Source: Streptomyces longwoodensis
GTDB lineage: Bacteria > Actinomycetota > Actinomycetes > Streptomycetales > Streptomycetaceae
DNA: 64,000 bases
Reading direction: 5' to 3'
Assembly: GCF_001514125.1 (NCBI RefSeq)
Contig: NZ_KQ948554.1
Coordinates: 62,001 to 126,000 of the forward strand
Below, in pieces: positions 1 to 7,921 of this stretch; the stretch's first letter is position 1, and each line of letters opens with the position of its first letter. The notes beneath the pieces are model-generated. The model was not told where the DNA came from, made no database searches, and saw only the letters and a program-made list of their open reading frames with translations. Both the position numbers and the translations under genes were made by a program.

Positions 1-1
1 G

Positions 2-259
2 CTGCCGCAGGCCATGCGGGCCATCGTGCCGCCGGCCGGGAACATGCTGATCGGCACCCTCAAGGGCACCTCCATCGTCAGCGTCATCGCCGTACAGGAC
101 CTGCTGTTCTCGGTGCAGCTCGTCTACCACCGCACCTACCAGGTCATCCCGCTGCTGATGGTCGCCACCCTTTGGTACACCGTCGTCACCTCGGTGCTGA
201 GCGTCGGCCAGTACTACGTCGAGAAGCGCTACGCGCGCGGTACGGGGGCCGCCCGATGA
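2..259 (+). CDS. Polar amino-acid ABC transporter permease (C-terminal part)
   Basis: Only the last 85 residues lie in the window; the gene begins upstream. The fragment opens with LPQAMRAIVPPAGN, followed by LKGTSIVSV, which is the cytoplasmic EAA coupling loop of HisMQ/GlnP-type permeases. A hydrophobic segment and a short basic tail (VEKRYARG) follow. It would form the membrane channel of an amino-acid importer. Its stop overlaps the start of the next gene as ATGA, and an amino-acid-type ATPase lies further down, so the genes probably form one operon. Confidence 0.9.
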   Translation: MPQAMRAIVPPAGNMLIGTLKGTSIVSVIAVQDLLFSVQLVYHRTYQVIPLLMVATLWYTVVTSVLSVGQYYVEKRYARGTGAAR

Positions 260-2019
260 GCCCGAGCCCCTCCCTGGTGATCGTCGGGGCCGGCCCGCGC
301 GCGACCGGCCTGATCGAGCGCATGGCCGCCAACGCGCCCGAGCTGTACGCCGGTTCGGACCTCGACATCCACCTCGTCGACCCGCACCCGCCGGGCGCCG
401 GACGCATCTGGCGCCAGGCCCAGTCCCCCCTGCTGTGGATGAACTCGCACGCCGAGGACGTCACCATGTTCACCGACGAGACGGTGGCCATGGACGGACC
501 CGTGCGCCCCGGGCCCACCCTGCACGAGTGGGCCGGCATCGACGGCCGCACCTTCGCCGGCCGCCGCGTCCAGGGCGCCTACCTGGGCTGGGTGCACGAG
601 CAGGCCGTCGCCGCCCTGCCCCCGGGCATCACCGTCCACCACCACCCGCGGCGCGCGGTGCGGGTGAGCGGGCCGCGCGGGGGACGCCAGCAGGTCTGGC
701 TGGAGGGGCTCACCGAGCCGCTGACCGCCGACCTGGTGGTGCTCGCCCTCGGCCACCTCGACGCCGAACCCGACGACGAGCAGCGGGAGCTGGCGGCGTA
801 CGCCCGCACCCACGGGCTCACCCACCTGCCGCCCGACTTCACCGCCGACAGCGACCTGTCCGGCCTGCGGCCCGGCGAACCCGTGCTGGTGCGCGGCTTC
901 GGGCTCGCCTTCGTCGACCTGATGGTGCTGCTCACCGAGGGCCGCGGCGGACGCCACGAGGGCGACACCTACGTGCCCTCCGGACGCGAACCGGTGCTGT
1001 ACGTCGGATCGCGGCGCGGAGTGCCGTACCACTCGAAGATCGGCTACGGCCTGGACGGTGAACGGCCGCCGCTGCCGCGCTTCTTCGGGCCCCCGGAGAT
1101 CGAGGAACTGCTCGCCCGGCCCGGCGGGTTCGAGTTCCGGCGGGACGTGTGGCCGCTGGTGGAGAAGGAGCTGGGCTTCGCCCACTACCACCGGCTGTTC
1201 ACCGCGCACCCCGAGCGCACGACGGTCGCCTGGACCGACTTCGAGGAGAAGTACGCGGCCACCACCGGCCCCGAAGAGCGGGCCGCGCTCGCCGCGGCGG
1301 CCGTCCCCGAGCCCGCCGACCGGCTCGACCTGGCCGCGCTCGACCGGCCGCTGCAGGGCGTGCGGTACGCCGGTCACGAGGAACTCCAGGACGGGCTGCG
1401 GCAGTACATCGAGGGGGACCTGACCCGGCGCCACGACCCCGGGCACAGCGCCGACCTGGCCGTGTTCCTCGGCCTGCTCTCCGTGTACGGGCAGCTCGTG
1501 CGGCTCGGCGACGTGGGCACGTCCTGGCACGGCTTCTTCAACTACATGGCCTCCGGGCCGCCCGGCCCCCGGCTGCGGCAGATGCTCGCGCTGTCCCGGG
1601 CGGGGCTGCTGCGGTTCGTCGGCGCCGACATGACCGTCCACGCCGAGGACGGGGTGTTCCGGGCGTCCAGTCCGACCGTGCCCGGGTTCCACGTCGAGGC
1701 GCGGGCGCTGGTCGAGGCGCGGCTGCCCGAGCCGACGGTCGCGCGGGCGCGGGACCCGCTGCTGCGCGCCCTGCACGCCGAGGGGGTGGGGGAGACCCCG
1801 GACGGGCTGCTGCGGGTGGACCCCGTCGACGGGCGGATCCTCGACCCGGCCGGCCGGCCGCATCCGCGGCGGTTCGCGCTCGGGCCGCACACCGAGGTCC
1901 GCGCGCCCGGCGCGTTCACCCGGCCGCGCACCGGGGGCCCCGCGTTCCGGCAGAACGACGCCACCGCGCGCGCCGCCCTCACCCTCCTGCGGGAGCTCGG
2001 CCTCGACGCCGCCGCCTGA
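256..2019 (+). CDS. FAD/NAD(P)-binding protein (NAD_binding_9 type)
   Basis: Protein of 587 residues. The ATG overlaps the permease stop (ATGA), which fixes the start. A dinucleotide-binding motif VIVGAGPRATG stands at residues 6-16. The length and layout match actinobacterial FAD-NAD(P)-binding proteins of the PF13454 type, which are relatives of flavin N-hydroxylases. The central part carries a further nucleotide-binding-like segment (GEPVLVRGFGLAF). No signal peptide is seen, so it is probably cytoplasmic. It sits between amino-acid transporter genes and a flavin monooxygenase-like gene, which suggests oxidative processing of the imported compound. The substrate is unknown. Confidence 0.75.
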   Translation: MSPSPSLVIVGAGPRATGLIERMAANAPELYAGSDLDIHLVDPHPPGAGRIWRQAQSPLLWMNSHAEDVTMFTDETVAMDGPVRPGPTLHEWAGIDGRTFAGRRVQGAYLGWVHEQAVAALPPGITVHHHPRRAVRVSGPRGGRQQVWLEGLTEPLTADLVVLALGHLDAEPDDEQRELAAYARTHGLTHLPPDFTADSDLSGLRPGEPVLVRGFGLAFVDLMVLLTEGRGGRHEGDTYVPSGREPVLYVGSRRGVPYHSKIGYGLDGERPPLPRFFGPPEIEELLARPGGFEFRRDVWPLVEKELGFAHYHRLFTAHPERTTVAWTDFEEKYAATTGPEERAALAAAAVPEPADRLDLAALDRPLQGVRYAGHEELQDGLRQYIEGDLTRRHDPGHSADLAVFLGLLSVYGQLVRLGDVGTSWHGFFNYMASGPPGPRLRQMLALSRAGLLRFVGADMTVHAEDGVFRASSPTVPGFHVEARALVEARLPEPTVARARDPLLRALHAEGVGETPDGLLRVDPVDGRILDPAGRPHPRRFALGPHTEVRAPGAFTRPRTGGPAFRQNDATARAALTLLRELGLDAAA

Positions 2020-2055
2020 CCCGCCCACTCATCCGCCAGTCAAGGGGACTCACTC

Positions 2056-2817
2056 ATGAGCGTCATGGTCGACATCAGGTCGGTCCACAAGAGCTTCGGC
2101 CCGCTGGAGGTCCTGAAGGGCATCGACCTGTCGGTGCGCGCCGGGGAGGTGACCGTCGTCCTCGGGCCCTCCGGCTCGGGCAAGTCGACGCTGCTGCGCA
2201 CCATCAACCACCTGGAGAAGGTGGACCGCGGCGCGGTCAGCGTCGACGGCACGCTCATCGGCTACCGGCGGGTGGGCGGCCGGCTGCACGAACTGCCCGA
2301 GCGCGAGGTGCTCAAGCAGCGCACCCGCATCGGCTTCGTGTTCCAGAACTTCCACCTCTTCCCGCACCTCACCGTGGTGGAGAACGTCGTCGAGGCGCCG
2401 GTGTCGGCGCTGAAGCGGCCCCGGGAGCAGGCCGTCCGGGACGCGCGCCGGCTGCTGGAGCGGGTCGGGCTCGCCGACAAGGCCGACGCCTACCCGAAAC
2501 AGCTCTCCGGGGGGCAGCAGCAGCGCGTGGCCATCGCGCGGGCCCTCGCGCTGGAGCCGAAGCTGCTGCTGTTCGACGAGCCGACCTCCGCGCTCGACCC
2601 CGAGCTGGTCGGCGAAGTCCTCGACGTCATACGGGACCTGGCCCGCCAGGGCACCACGATGATCGTCGTCACGCACGAGATCGGGTTCGCCCGGGAGGTC
2701 GCCGACACCGTGGTGTTCATGGCCGACGGGCGGATCGTGGAGCAGGGTCCCCCGGGCCAGGTGCTGGACGCCCCGCGGGAGGAGCGCACCCGGGCGTTCC
2801 TGTCGAAGGTGCTGTGA
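2056..2817 (+). CDS. Amino-acid ABC transporter ATP-binding protein
   Basis: A 253-residue ATPase, the usual size for GlnQ/HisP-type subunits. It has Walker A GPSGSGKST near residues 36-44, a Q-loop (FVFQNFHLF), the signature LSGGQQQRVAIARAL, and Walker B LLLFDEPTSALDPEL followed by the switch histidine in VVTHEIGF. The Shine-Dalgarno AAGGGGA lies 7 bases upstream of the ATG. It would power uptake through the permease encoded upstream. The spacing from the FAD protein is 36 bases, so the genes are likely cotranscribed. Confidence 0.93.
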   Translation: MSVMVDIRSVHKSFGPLEVLKGIDLSVRAGEVTVVLGPSGSGKSTLLRTINHLEKVDRGAVSVDGTLIGYRRVGGRLHELPEREVLKQRTRIGFVFQNFHLFPHLTVVENVVEAPVSALKRPREQAVRDARRLLERVGLADKADAYPKQLSGGQQQRVAIARALALEPKLLLFDEPTSALDPELVGEVLDVIRDLARQGTTMIVVTHEIGFAREVADTVVFMADGRIVEQGPPGQVLDAPREERTRAFLSKVL

Positions 2818-2819
2818 GC

Positions 2820-3659
2820 ATGGGCACCTCCTTCGGCCGGGGACTGCTGCACCTGGCCGCCGCCGTCGACTCCGCGGCCGTCGATCCCGCCGGGGCGGAC
2901 GACGCCGACGCCCAGGTCGAGCTGGTGCGGCTCGCCGAGCGCGGCGGGCTGGACTTCGTGACCCTGGCCGGCGACGGCACACCGCCCGGGCTGGCGGCGC
3001 GGGTGCTGGCCACGACCCGGCGCATCGGGGTCGTCCCGGTGCCGGGGGAGGGCGTCGCGGACGTCGACCCGGCGCACCGGGGACGGACCGGGGTGTGGGC
3101 CGACGGGGGCGCGCGGGGGACGCCCCCGCGGCCCGGGGCCGGCGGCGGTGGGAGCGCGCCCGCCCCGCCCGTGCGGGTCGTCGACGCCACCGCGCCCGGG
3201 GCCCGGGCCGCCGCCGCCCGGTACGCCGACGTGGCGGTGGTCCGGGTGGCGGACGCCGTGCAGGCCGGGATCGTGCGCGACGAACTGCGGGAGCGGGCCG
3301 CAGGCCTGGGCCGGGACCCGGACGGGCTGCGGGTGCTGGCCGGGCTCCTGGTGGACCTCGGCGACGGGGAGTACGCCGCCGAGCCCGGGCACGGCGGGGG
3401 CGGCCCCCGGCCGACCGTGCACGGCCCGCTGTACCGGGGCGGCCCCGTCGACCTGGCCGAGCTGATCGCCGTGTGGCACAAGGACGGGGCCGTCGACGGC
3501 TTCCACTGTGTGCCCGTCGCGCCGCGCCGCGATCTGGAGCGGCTGGTCAACGGCACGGTGGCGCTGCTCCAGCACCGCGGGCTGTTCCGCACGTTCTACC
3601 CCGGCAGCACGCTGCGGGAGCACCTGGGCCTGCGGCCCCTCGTGCCGACGCCGCACTGA
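2820..3659 (+). CDS. Luciferase-like flavin monooxygenase homologue, shortened
   Basis: Protein of 279 residues; a GTG at 2814 that overlaps the ATPase stop as GTGA is an equally plausible start. The N-terminus (FGRGLLHLAAAVD, then a LVRLAERGGLDFVTLAGD strand-helix) and the C-terminus (LVNGTVALLQHRGLF followed by STLREHLGL) match the NtaA/SnaA/DszA class of FMNH2-dependent monooxygenases. Those proteins usually have about 440 residues. Much of the middle of the TIM barrel is missing and replaced by glycine/proline-rich sequence, so activity is doubtful. Last gene of the amino-acid transporter operon. Confidence 0.7.
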   Translation: MGTSFGRGLLHLAAAVDSAAVDPAGADDADAQVELVRLAERGGLDFVTLAGDGTPPGLAARVLATTRRIGVVPVPGEGVADVDPAHRGRTGVWADGGARGTPPRPGAGGGGSAPAPPVRVVDATAPGARAAAARYADVAVVRVADAVQAGIVRDELRERAAGLGRDPDGLRVLAGLLVDLGDGEYAAEPGHGGGGPRPTVHGPLYRGGPVDLAELIAVWHKDGAVDGFHCVPVAPRRDLERLVNGTVALLQHRGLFRTFYPGSTLREHLGLRPLVPTPH

Positions 3660-3667
3660 TCGCCCTG

Positions 3668-3757
3668 GCGATCCCTTTTTCCGGATCCCTTCTTCTGGGT
3701 CCCTTTTCCGGATCCCTCACACAGATCACTCTCACGGATCCCTCACAGATCCTTTTC
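3668..3757 (+). repeat. Imperfect GGATCCCT/TCCCTTTT repeat cluster
   Basis: This stretch holds three copies of GGATCCCT (3683-3690, 3710-3717, 3736-3743) and several degenerate forms such as GATCCCTTTTT, GGTCCCTTTTCC and AGATCCTTTTC. It is markedly richer in T than the surrounding sequence. It lies between the monooxygenase-like gene and the DUF1684 gene. No clear terminator hairpin is seen. Function unknown; it may be the 5' leader of the DUF1684 transcript. Confidence 0.6.
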
Positions 3758-3784
3758 GCAGCCCTTTCGAGAAAGGCCGGTCGG

Positions 3785-4567
3785 ATGACGACGGACGCGC
3801 CCGACGCGTGGAAGCAGTGGCACGAGCAGCGCGTGGAGGCGGTGACGGCGCCCTACGGGCCGCTGGCGGTCACCGGCACGCACTGGCTCGACGACCATCC
3901 GGAGGGGCGAATTCCGGACATCCCCGGGGTGTGGGTGGCCGAAGAGGACGCGGTGGTGCTCACCGCCGACCCGGCCGACGGACTGACCCTGGACGGCGAG
4001 CCGTTCACCGGCGGGGTTCGTCTGACGGCCGACGCCGGACCGGTGGACGCGGTCCGGGTCGGGCACGGGGAGCGGCGCCTGCTCGTGCTGGTGCGCGAGG
4101 GGCTCTGGGGCGTGCGCGTCCACGACCCGGACGCCGGGGCCCGGCGCGCCTTCCGGGGCATCGCGGCCACGCCGTACCAGGAGCGCTGGGCGGTGCCCGG
4201 GCGGTTCACCCCGTACGGCGAGGACCGCACCGTGCGGGTGCCGAACGCCGACGGGCGCGAGCGGGGGCTCGGGCTCGGCGGGGAGGTGACGTTCGCGCTG
4301 GACGGGCAGGAGTTCACGCTCGGGGTGAGCGTGCAGGGCGACGGCTCGCTGTGGGCGGTGTTCGCCGATGCGACCAGCGGCGACGGGAGTTTCCGCTTCC
4401 GGTTCCTGTACCCGGGGGCGCCCGACGCCGAGGGGCGTACGACGGTGGACTTCAACCGCGCCCAACTGCCTCCGTGCGCCTTCGCGGACCACTTCCTGTG
4501 CCCGTTCCCGCCGCCCGGCAACACGCTGCCGGTCGCGGTCGCCGCAGGGGAGCGCCACCTGCTCTGA
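3785..4567 (+). CDS. DUF1684 family protein
   Basis: A 260-residue soluble protein of the DUF1684 family. It shows the family's N-terminal tryptophan-rich start (WKQWHEQR), the TGTHWLDDHPEG segment, and the conserved C-terminal block VDFNRAQLPPCAF followed by a CPFPPPGNTLPVAV sequence. No signal peptide or membrane segment is seen. The biochemical role of the family is not established. The start is the first ATG after the repeat cluster, with a weak GAAAGG ribosome site about 10 bases upstream. Confidence 0.85.
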   Translation: MTTDAPDAWKQWHEQRVEAVTAPYGPLAVTGTHWLDDHPEGRIPDIPGVWVAEEDAVVLTADPADGLTLDGEPFTGGVRLTADAGPVDAVRVGHGERRLLVLVREGLWGVRVHDPDAGARRAFRGIAATPYQERWAVPGRFTPYGEDRTVRVPNADGRERGLGLGGEVTFALDGQEFTLGVSVQGDGSLWAVFADATSGDGSFRFRFLYPGAPDAEGRTTVDFNRAQLPPCAFADHFLCPFPPPGNTLPVAVAAGERHLL

Positions 4568-4812
4568 GGCCGGTCACCCGGGGCCGGGGCCGGTCGGTGG
4601 CGGCCGGTGGGTGTCCAACACGCAAAGGCAGAGCAAAGGTTGACGGCTGAAAGGCACCCTTGCGCCGACCGGCCGTTCGGCCGAATACTCCCCCTCAGCG
4701 CTTGTCAGGGCCACGGCGTGTTCGGAATCCGGACGCCCCGGCGGACCCTGGCTGCGCCTCACGGGCCCCGACCCCACGCGGGCCCCCGACTTCCCCTGGG
4801 AGGGAACGAAAC

Positions 4813-5715
4813 GTGAGGATCAAGCGCACCACCACCAGCGGCATCACGAGACGGACCCGGCTGATCGCCGTCTCCACCGGACTCGTGGCCGCGGCCGCGA
4901 TCGCGATCCCCAACGCGACCGCGGCGGACGCCACCACCTTCAGCACCACCCAGCTCAAGAGCGCCAGCTCCTCGGTGCTCCAGGCCGACGTCCCGGGCAC
5001 CGCCTGGGTCGTCGACAGCAAGACCAACCGGGTCGTCGTCACCGTCGACAGCACGGTCTCCCAGTCCGAGATCGCGAAGATCAAGGAGCAGGCCGGCGCC
5101 AACTCCGGTGCGCTGACGATCAAGCGGACCGCGGGCAAGTTCCAGAAGCTGATCTCCGGCGGCGACGCCATCTACGCGAGCAGCTGGCGCTGCTCCCTCG
5201 GCTTCAACGTCCAGGACAACAGCGGCAACTACTACTTCCTGACCGCCGGTCACTGCACCGACGGCGCGGGCACCTGGTGGTCGAACTCGTCCCACTCGAC
5301 CACGCTCGGCTCCACCGCCGGCTCCAGCTTCCCGACCAACGACTACGGGCTCGTGCGCTACACGAACTCCTCGGTCACCAAGTCGGGCACCGTGGGCAGC
5401 GTCGACATCACCAGCGCGGCCACGCCCTCCGTGGGCACCACGGTCTACCGCCGCGGCTCGACCACCGGCATCCACAGCGGCCGGGTCACCGCGCTGAACG
5501 CGACGGTCAACTACGGCGGCGGCGACGTCGTCTACGGCCTGATCCAGACCACGGTCTGCGCCGAGCCCGGCGACTCCGGCGGCCCGCTGTACTCCAACAG
5601 CGGCATCGCCTACGGCCTGACCTCGGGCGGCAGCGGCAACTGCTCCTCCGGCGGGACGACCTTCTTCCAGCCGGTGACCGAGGCGCTCAACGCCTACGGG
5701 CTGCACGTGTACTGA
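4813..5715 (+). CDS. Secreted S1 serine protease, streptogrisin B type
   Basis: A 300-residue pre-pro-protease. GTG start with GGGAGG about 10 bases upstream. A signal peptide of about 38 residues with a basic N-terminus ends near ATAA. A propeptide follows, then mature enzyme from about ISGGDAIYASSWRCSLGF, very close to S. griseus protease B. The catalytic triad is visible: His in LTAGHCTDG, Asp in NDYGLVRY, Ser in EPGDSGGPLYS. Cysteine pairs occur near the His and Ser as in SGPB. Function: extracellular protein degradation, with autocatalytic removal of the pro-region. A strong terminator follows, so it is monocistronic. Confidence 0.93.
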   Translation: MRIKRTTTSGITRRTRLIAVSTGLVAAAAIAIPNATAADATTFSTTQLKSASSSVLQADVPGTAWVVDSKTNRVVVTVDSTVSQSEIAKIKEQAGANSGALTIKRTAGKFQKLISGGDAIYASSWRCSLGFNVQDNSGNYYFLTAGHCTDGAGTWWSNSSHSTTLGSTAGSSFPTNDYGLVRYTNSSVTKSGTVGSVDITSAATPSVGTTVYRRGSTTGIHSGRVTALNATVNYGGGDVVYGLIQTTVCAEPGDSGGPLYSNSGIAYGLTSGGSGNCSSGGTTFFQPVTEALNAYGLHVY

Positions 5716-5764
5716 CCGGGAGCGCGTCCTGGCACACCGGCCGGACCGGTGGGCACCGCGACCC

Positions 5765-5804
5765 GGGGAGCCCCCGCACGCCAACCGTCGTGCGGGGGCT
5801 CCCC
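5765..5804 (+). terminator. Rho-independent-type hairpin after the protease gene
   Basis: A perfect 16-base inverted repeat (5765-5780 and 5789-5804; arm begins GGGGAGCCCCCGCACG) with an 8-base loop. It begins 50 bases after the protease stop codon. There is no long T-run, as is common in Streptomyces. Confidence 0.85.
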
Positions 5805-5882
5805 CTTGCCCGCGGTACGGGGTTACCGTCGGGGTACCGGGCGCGGGCCGCCCGGGACCCACTGCGGACCCTGGGGGCCGAC

Positions 5883-6683
5883 ATGGTCGAGGAACTGGTG
5901 GCGGCGGGAGCGGCGCTGGTGTGCGCCGGCGGGGTGTACGTGACGGCGGCGGCACGGGTCGTCAAGCAGTACGAGCGGGGCGTGGTCTTCCGGCTCGGCC
6001 GGCTGCGCGACGGCGTGCGCGGGCCGGGGCTGACGCTGGTGATCCCCGGCGTCGACAAGCTGCGCAGGGTGAGCCTGCAGATCGTCACCATGCCGGTGCC
6101 CGCGCAGGAGGGCATCACCCGGGACAACGTGACCGTGCGGGTCGACGCCGTCGTCTACTTCCGGGTGACCTCGCCGGCCGACGCGGTGGTGAAGGTGGAG
6201 GACTACCGGTTCGCGGTCTCGCAGATGGCGCAGACCTCGCTGCGCTCGATCATCGGCAAGAGCGAACTGGACGACCTGCTGTCCAACCGGGAGAAGCTCA
6301 ACCAGGGACTGGAGCTGATGATCGACAGCCCGGCCGTGGAGTGGGGCGTGACCATCGACCGGGTCGAGATCAAGGACGTCTCGCTGCCCGAGACCATGAA
6401 GCGGTCCATGGCCCGCCAGGCCGAGGCCGACCGGGAGCGCCGGGCCCGGGTCATCAACGCCGACGCCGAGCTCCAGGCGTCCAAGAAGCTCGCCGAGGCG
6501 GCCAAGGAGATGTCCGAGCAGCCGGCCGCGCTGCAGCTCAGGCTGCTCCAGACGGTGGTCGCGGTGGCCGCCGAGAAGAACTCCACCCTGGTGCTCCCCT
6601 TCCCGGTGGAGCTGCTGCGGTTCCTGGAGCGGGCCCAGCAGCAGCTGCCGGTGAACCCCGCGCCGCCCGAGCGGGGGGCGTGA
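5883..6683 (+). CDS. Slipin/SPFH-domain membrane protein
   Basis: A 266-residue protein with one N-terminal hydrophobic segment (about residues 4-22) followed by an SPFH/band-7 domain. Recognisable blocks are the family start VKQYERGVVFRLGR and GPGLTLVIPGVD, then DAVVYFRV and the helix with LPETMKRSMARQAEADRERRARVINADAE. The length is typical of slipins (stomatin-like proteins). Slipins form oligomeric membrane scaffolds. The usual partner NfeD protease-like gene is absent here. Its stop lies one base from the convergent stop of the next gene. Confidence 0.9.
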   Translation: MVEELVAAGAALVCAGGVYVTAAARVVKQYERGVVFRLGRLRDGVRGPGLTLVIPGVDKLRRVSLQIVTMPVPAQEGITRDNVTVRVDAVVYFRVTSPADAVVKVEDYRFAVSQMAQTSLRSIIGKSELDDLLSNREKLNQGLELMIDSPAVEWGVTIDRVEIKDVSLPETMKRSMARQAEADRERRARVINADAELQASKKLAEAAKEMSEQPAALQLRLLQTVVAVAAEKNSTLVLPFPVELLRFLERAQQQLPVNPAPPERGA

Positions 6684-6684
6684 G

Positions 6685-7767
6685 CTACCGGGCGTCCGTG
6701 GTCCCGCCGTCCGCCGTCCCGCCGCCCGGTGGGCCGCCGGCCGGGCGGGGGGTCCGCGGGGCCGTCCCGCCGGTGCGCAGGCGGGACGCCAGCAGGGTGA
6801 TCAGGGTGCCGGCGACCGCCCACGCCGACAGCACCAGCAGGGGGCCGGTGACGGCGTTGCCCCGGAAGTAGGCGATCGAGCGGGCCGTCCAGGTGCCCGC
6901 GCCCGGGGGCAGCGCCGGGCCGATGGCCCGCCAGAACGGCGGCAGCATCGGCGGGGGCAGCGCGCCGCCCGCGCTCGGGTTGCCGAGGATCACCACGAGC
7001 AGGATGGCCAGGCCGATGCCGGCGAGTCCGCACAGCCCCTGGAGGGCGAGCGTGGCCGCGCCCACCGCGAAGACGATCAGCGCGCCCAGCCCCCACAGCG
7101 CGGCGAAGCTGCCGGGCAGCGCGCCCAGGACCGGGCCGACGATCAGCGCGCCGCCCAGGCCGGCGACGATCCCGACCAGGGCCATCGTGCCGAGCCGGAT
7201 CACCGCGCGCCGCGGGGTGGAGCGGGCGGCGCCCGTGCTGACCACCATGATGGAGGCGCACAGGTAGCCGCCCACGCACCAGCCGACGGTCACGTAGAAG
7301 GACGACAGGCCGTTGGCGTCCCGGGCCTCGGCCGGAGCCACGTCCACCGTGCGCACCGTGCGGCCCTGGGCCTTCTCCAGGCCGCCGACGAGGCCCTCCA
7401 GGGCGGCGGCGAGCACCTTGCCGCCGCCGGTGGCCACCAGCAGGGTGTCGCTGCCGCCGGCCGGCCCCGCGACCAGGGCGCCGTAGAGCGTGCGGTCCCG
7501 GACCTGCTGCCGGGCCGTCGCCGCGTCGGCCACCGTGCGCGGGTCCAGCGGGGTCCCGGGCAGCCGCTCCAGCCGGGCCACCGTCCGCTGCGCGGCGGCC
7601 CCGGGGGCGGCCACCCCGAAGGGCACGTCCTTGAGCTTCGGGTCGTGCAGGGCGCCCACGTAGGACGTGATGAACAGCAGCGAGAGCGCCACCACGCCGA
7701 GGACCAGCAGCGTGGCGCGCGGCGTGACCGCGTCCTTCACCTCGTCGAGGAAGGAGGTCTGTGTCAT
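6685..7767 (-). CDS. Integral membrane protein, YhgE/Pip (DUF3533)-like
   Basis: A 360-residue protein with an N-terminal membrane segment (about 18-40), an extracytoplasmic domain of about 140 residues, then five or six hydrophobic helices. This topology is that of YhgE/Pip or DUF3533 proteins, related to ABC-2 permeases; members are linked to export, phage infection and ESX-type secretion. The start MTQTSFLDEVKD follows the family pattern. No ATPase is encoded nearby. It is divergent from dnaE2 and convergent with the slipin gene. The substrate cannot be inferred. Confidence 0.75.
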   Translation of the reverse strand: MTQTSFLDEVKDAVTPRATLLVLGVVALSLLFITSYVGALHDPKLKDVPFGVAAPGAAAQRTVARLERLPGTPLDPRTVADAATARQQVRDRTLYGALVAGPAGGSDTLLVATGGGKVLAAALEGLVGGLEKAQGRTVRTVDVAPAEARDANGLSSFYVTVGWCVGGYLCASIMVVSTGAARSTPRRAVIRLGTMALVGIVAGLGGALIVGPVLGALPGSFAALWGLGALIVFAVGAATLALQGLCGLAGIGLAILLVVILGNPSAGGALPPPMLPPFWRAIGPALPPGAGTWTARSIAYFRGNAVTGPLLVLSAWAVAGTLITLLASRLRTGGTAPRTPRPAGGPPGGGTADGGTTDAR

Positions 7768-7921
7768 GCCCCCACGGTCCCGGGGGACGGGCGTTTCCGC
7801 AGGTGGGGGGCGCCCGAACGGTTGTCGTACGCATGTTCGAGAAATGGTCTATGGTGGAGGTGGGCGAGTTTGGAACTGATGTTCGAGAGCCGTGTGGGGC
7901 TCACGAGTGCGGGAGGTGCGT

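Noticed and set aside
7892..7921. GTG 7892 or 7907 as the dnaE2 start
   Set aside because: GGGAGG at 7911-7916 is correctly placed only for GTG 7922, and the PHP domain starts right after it.
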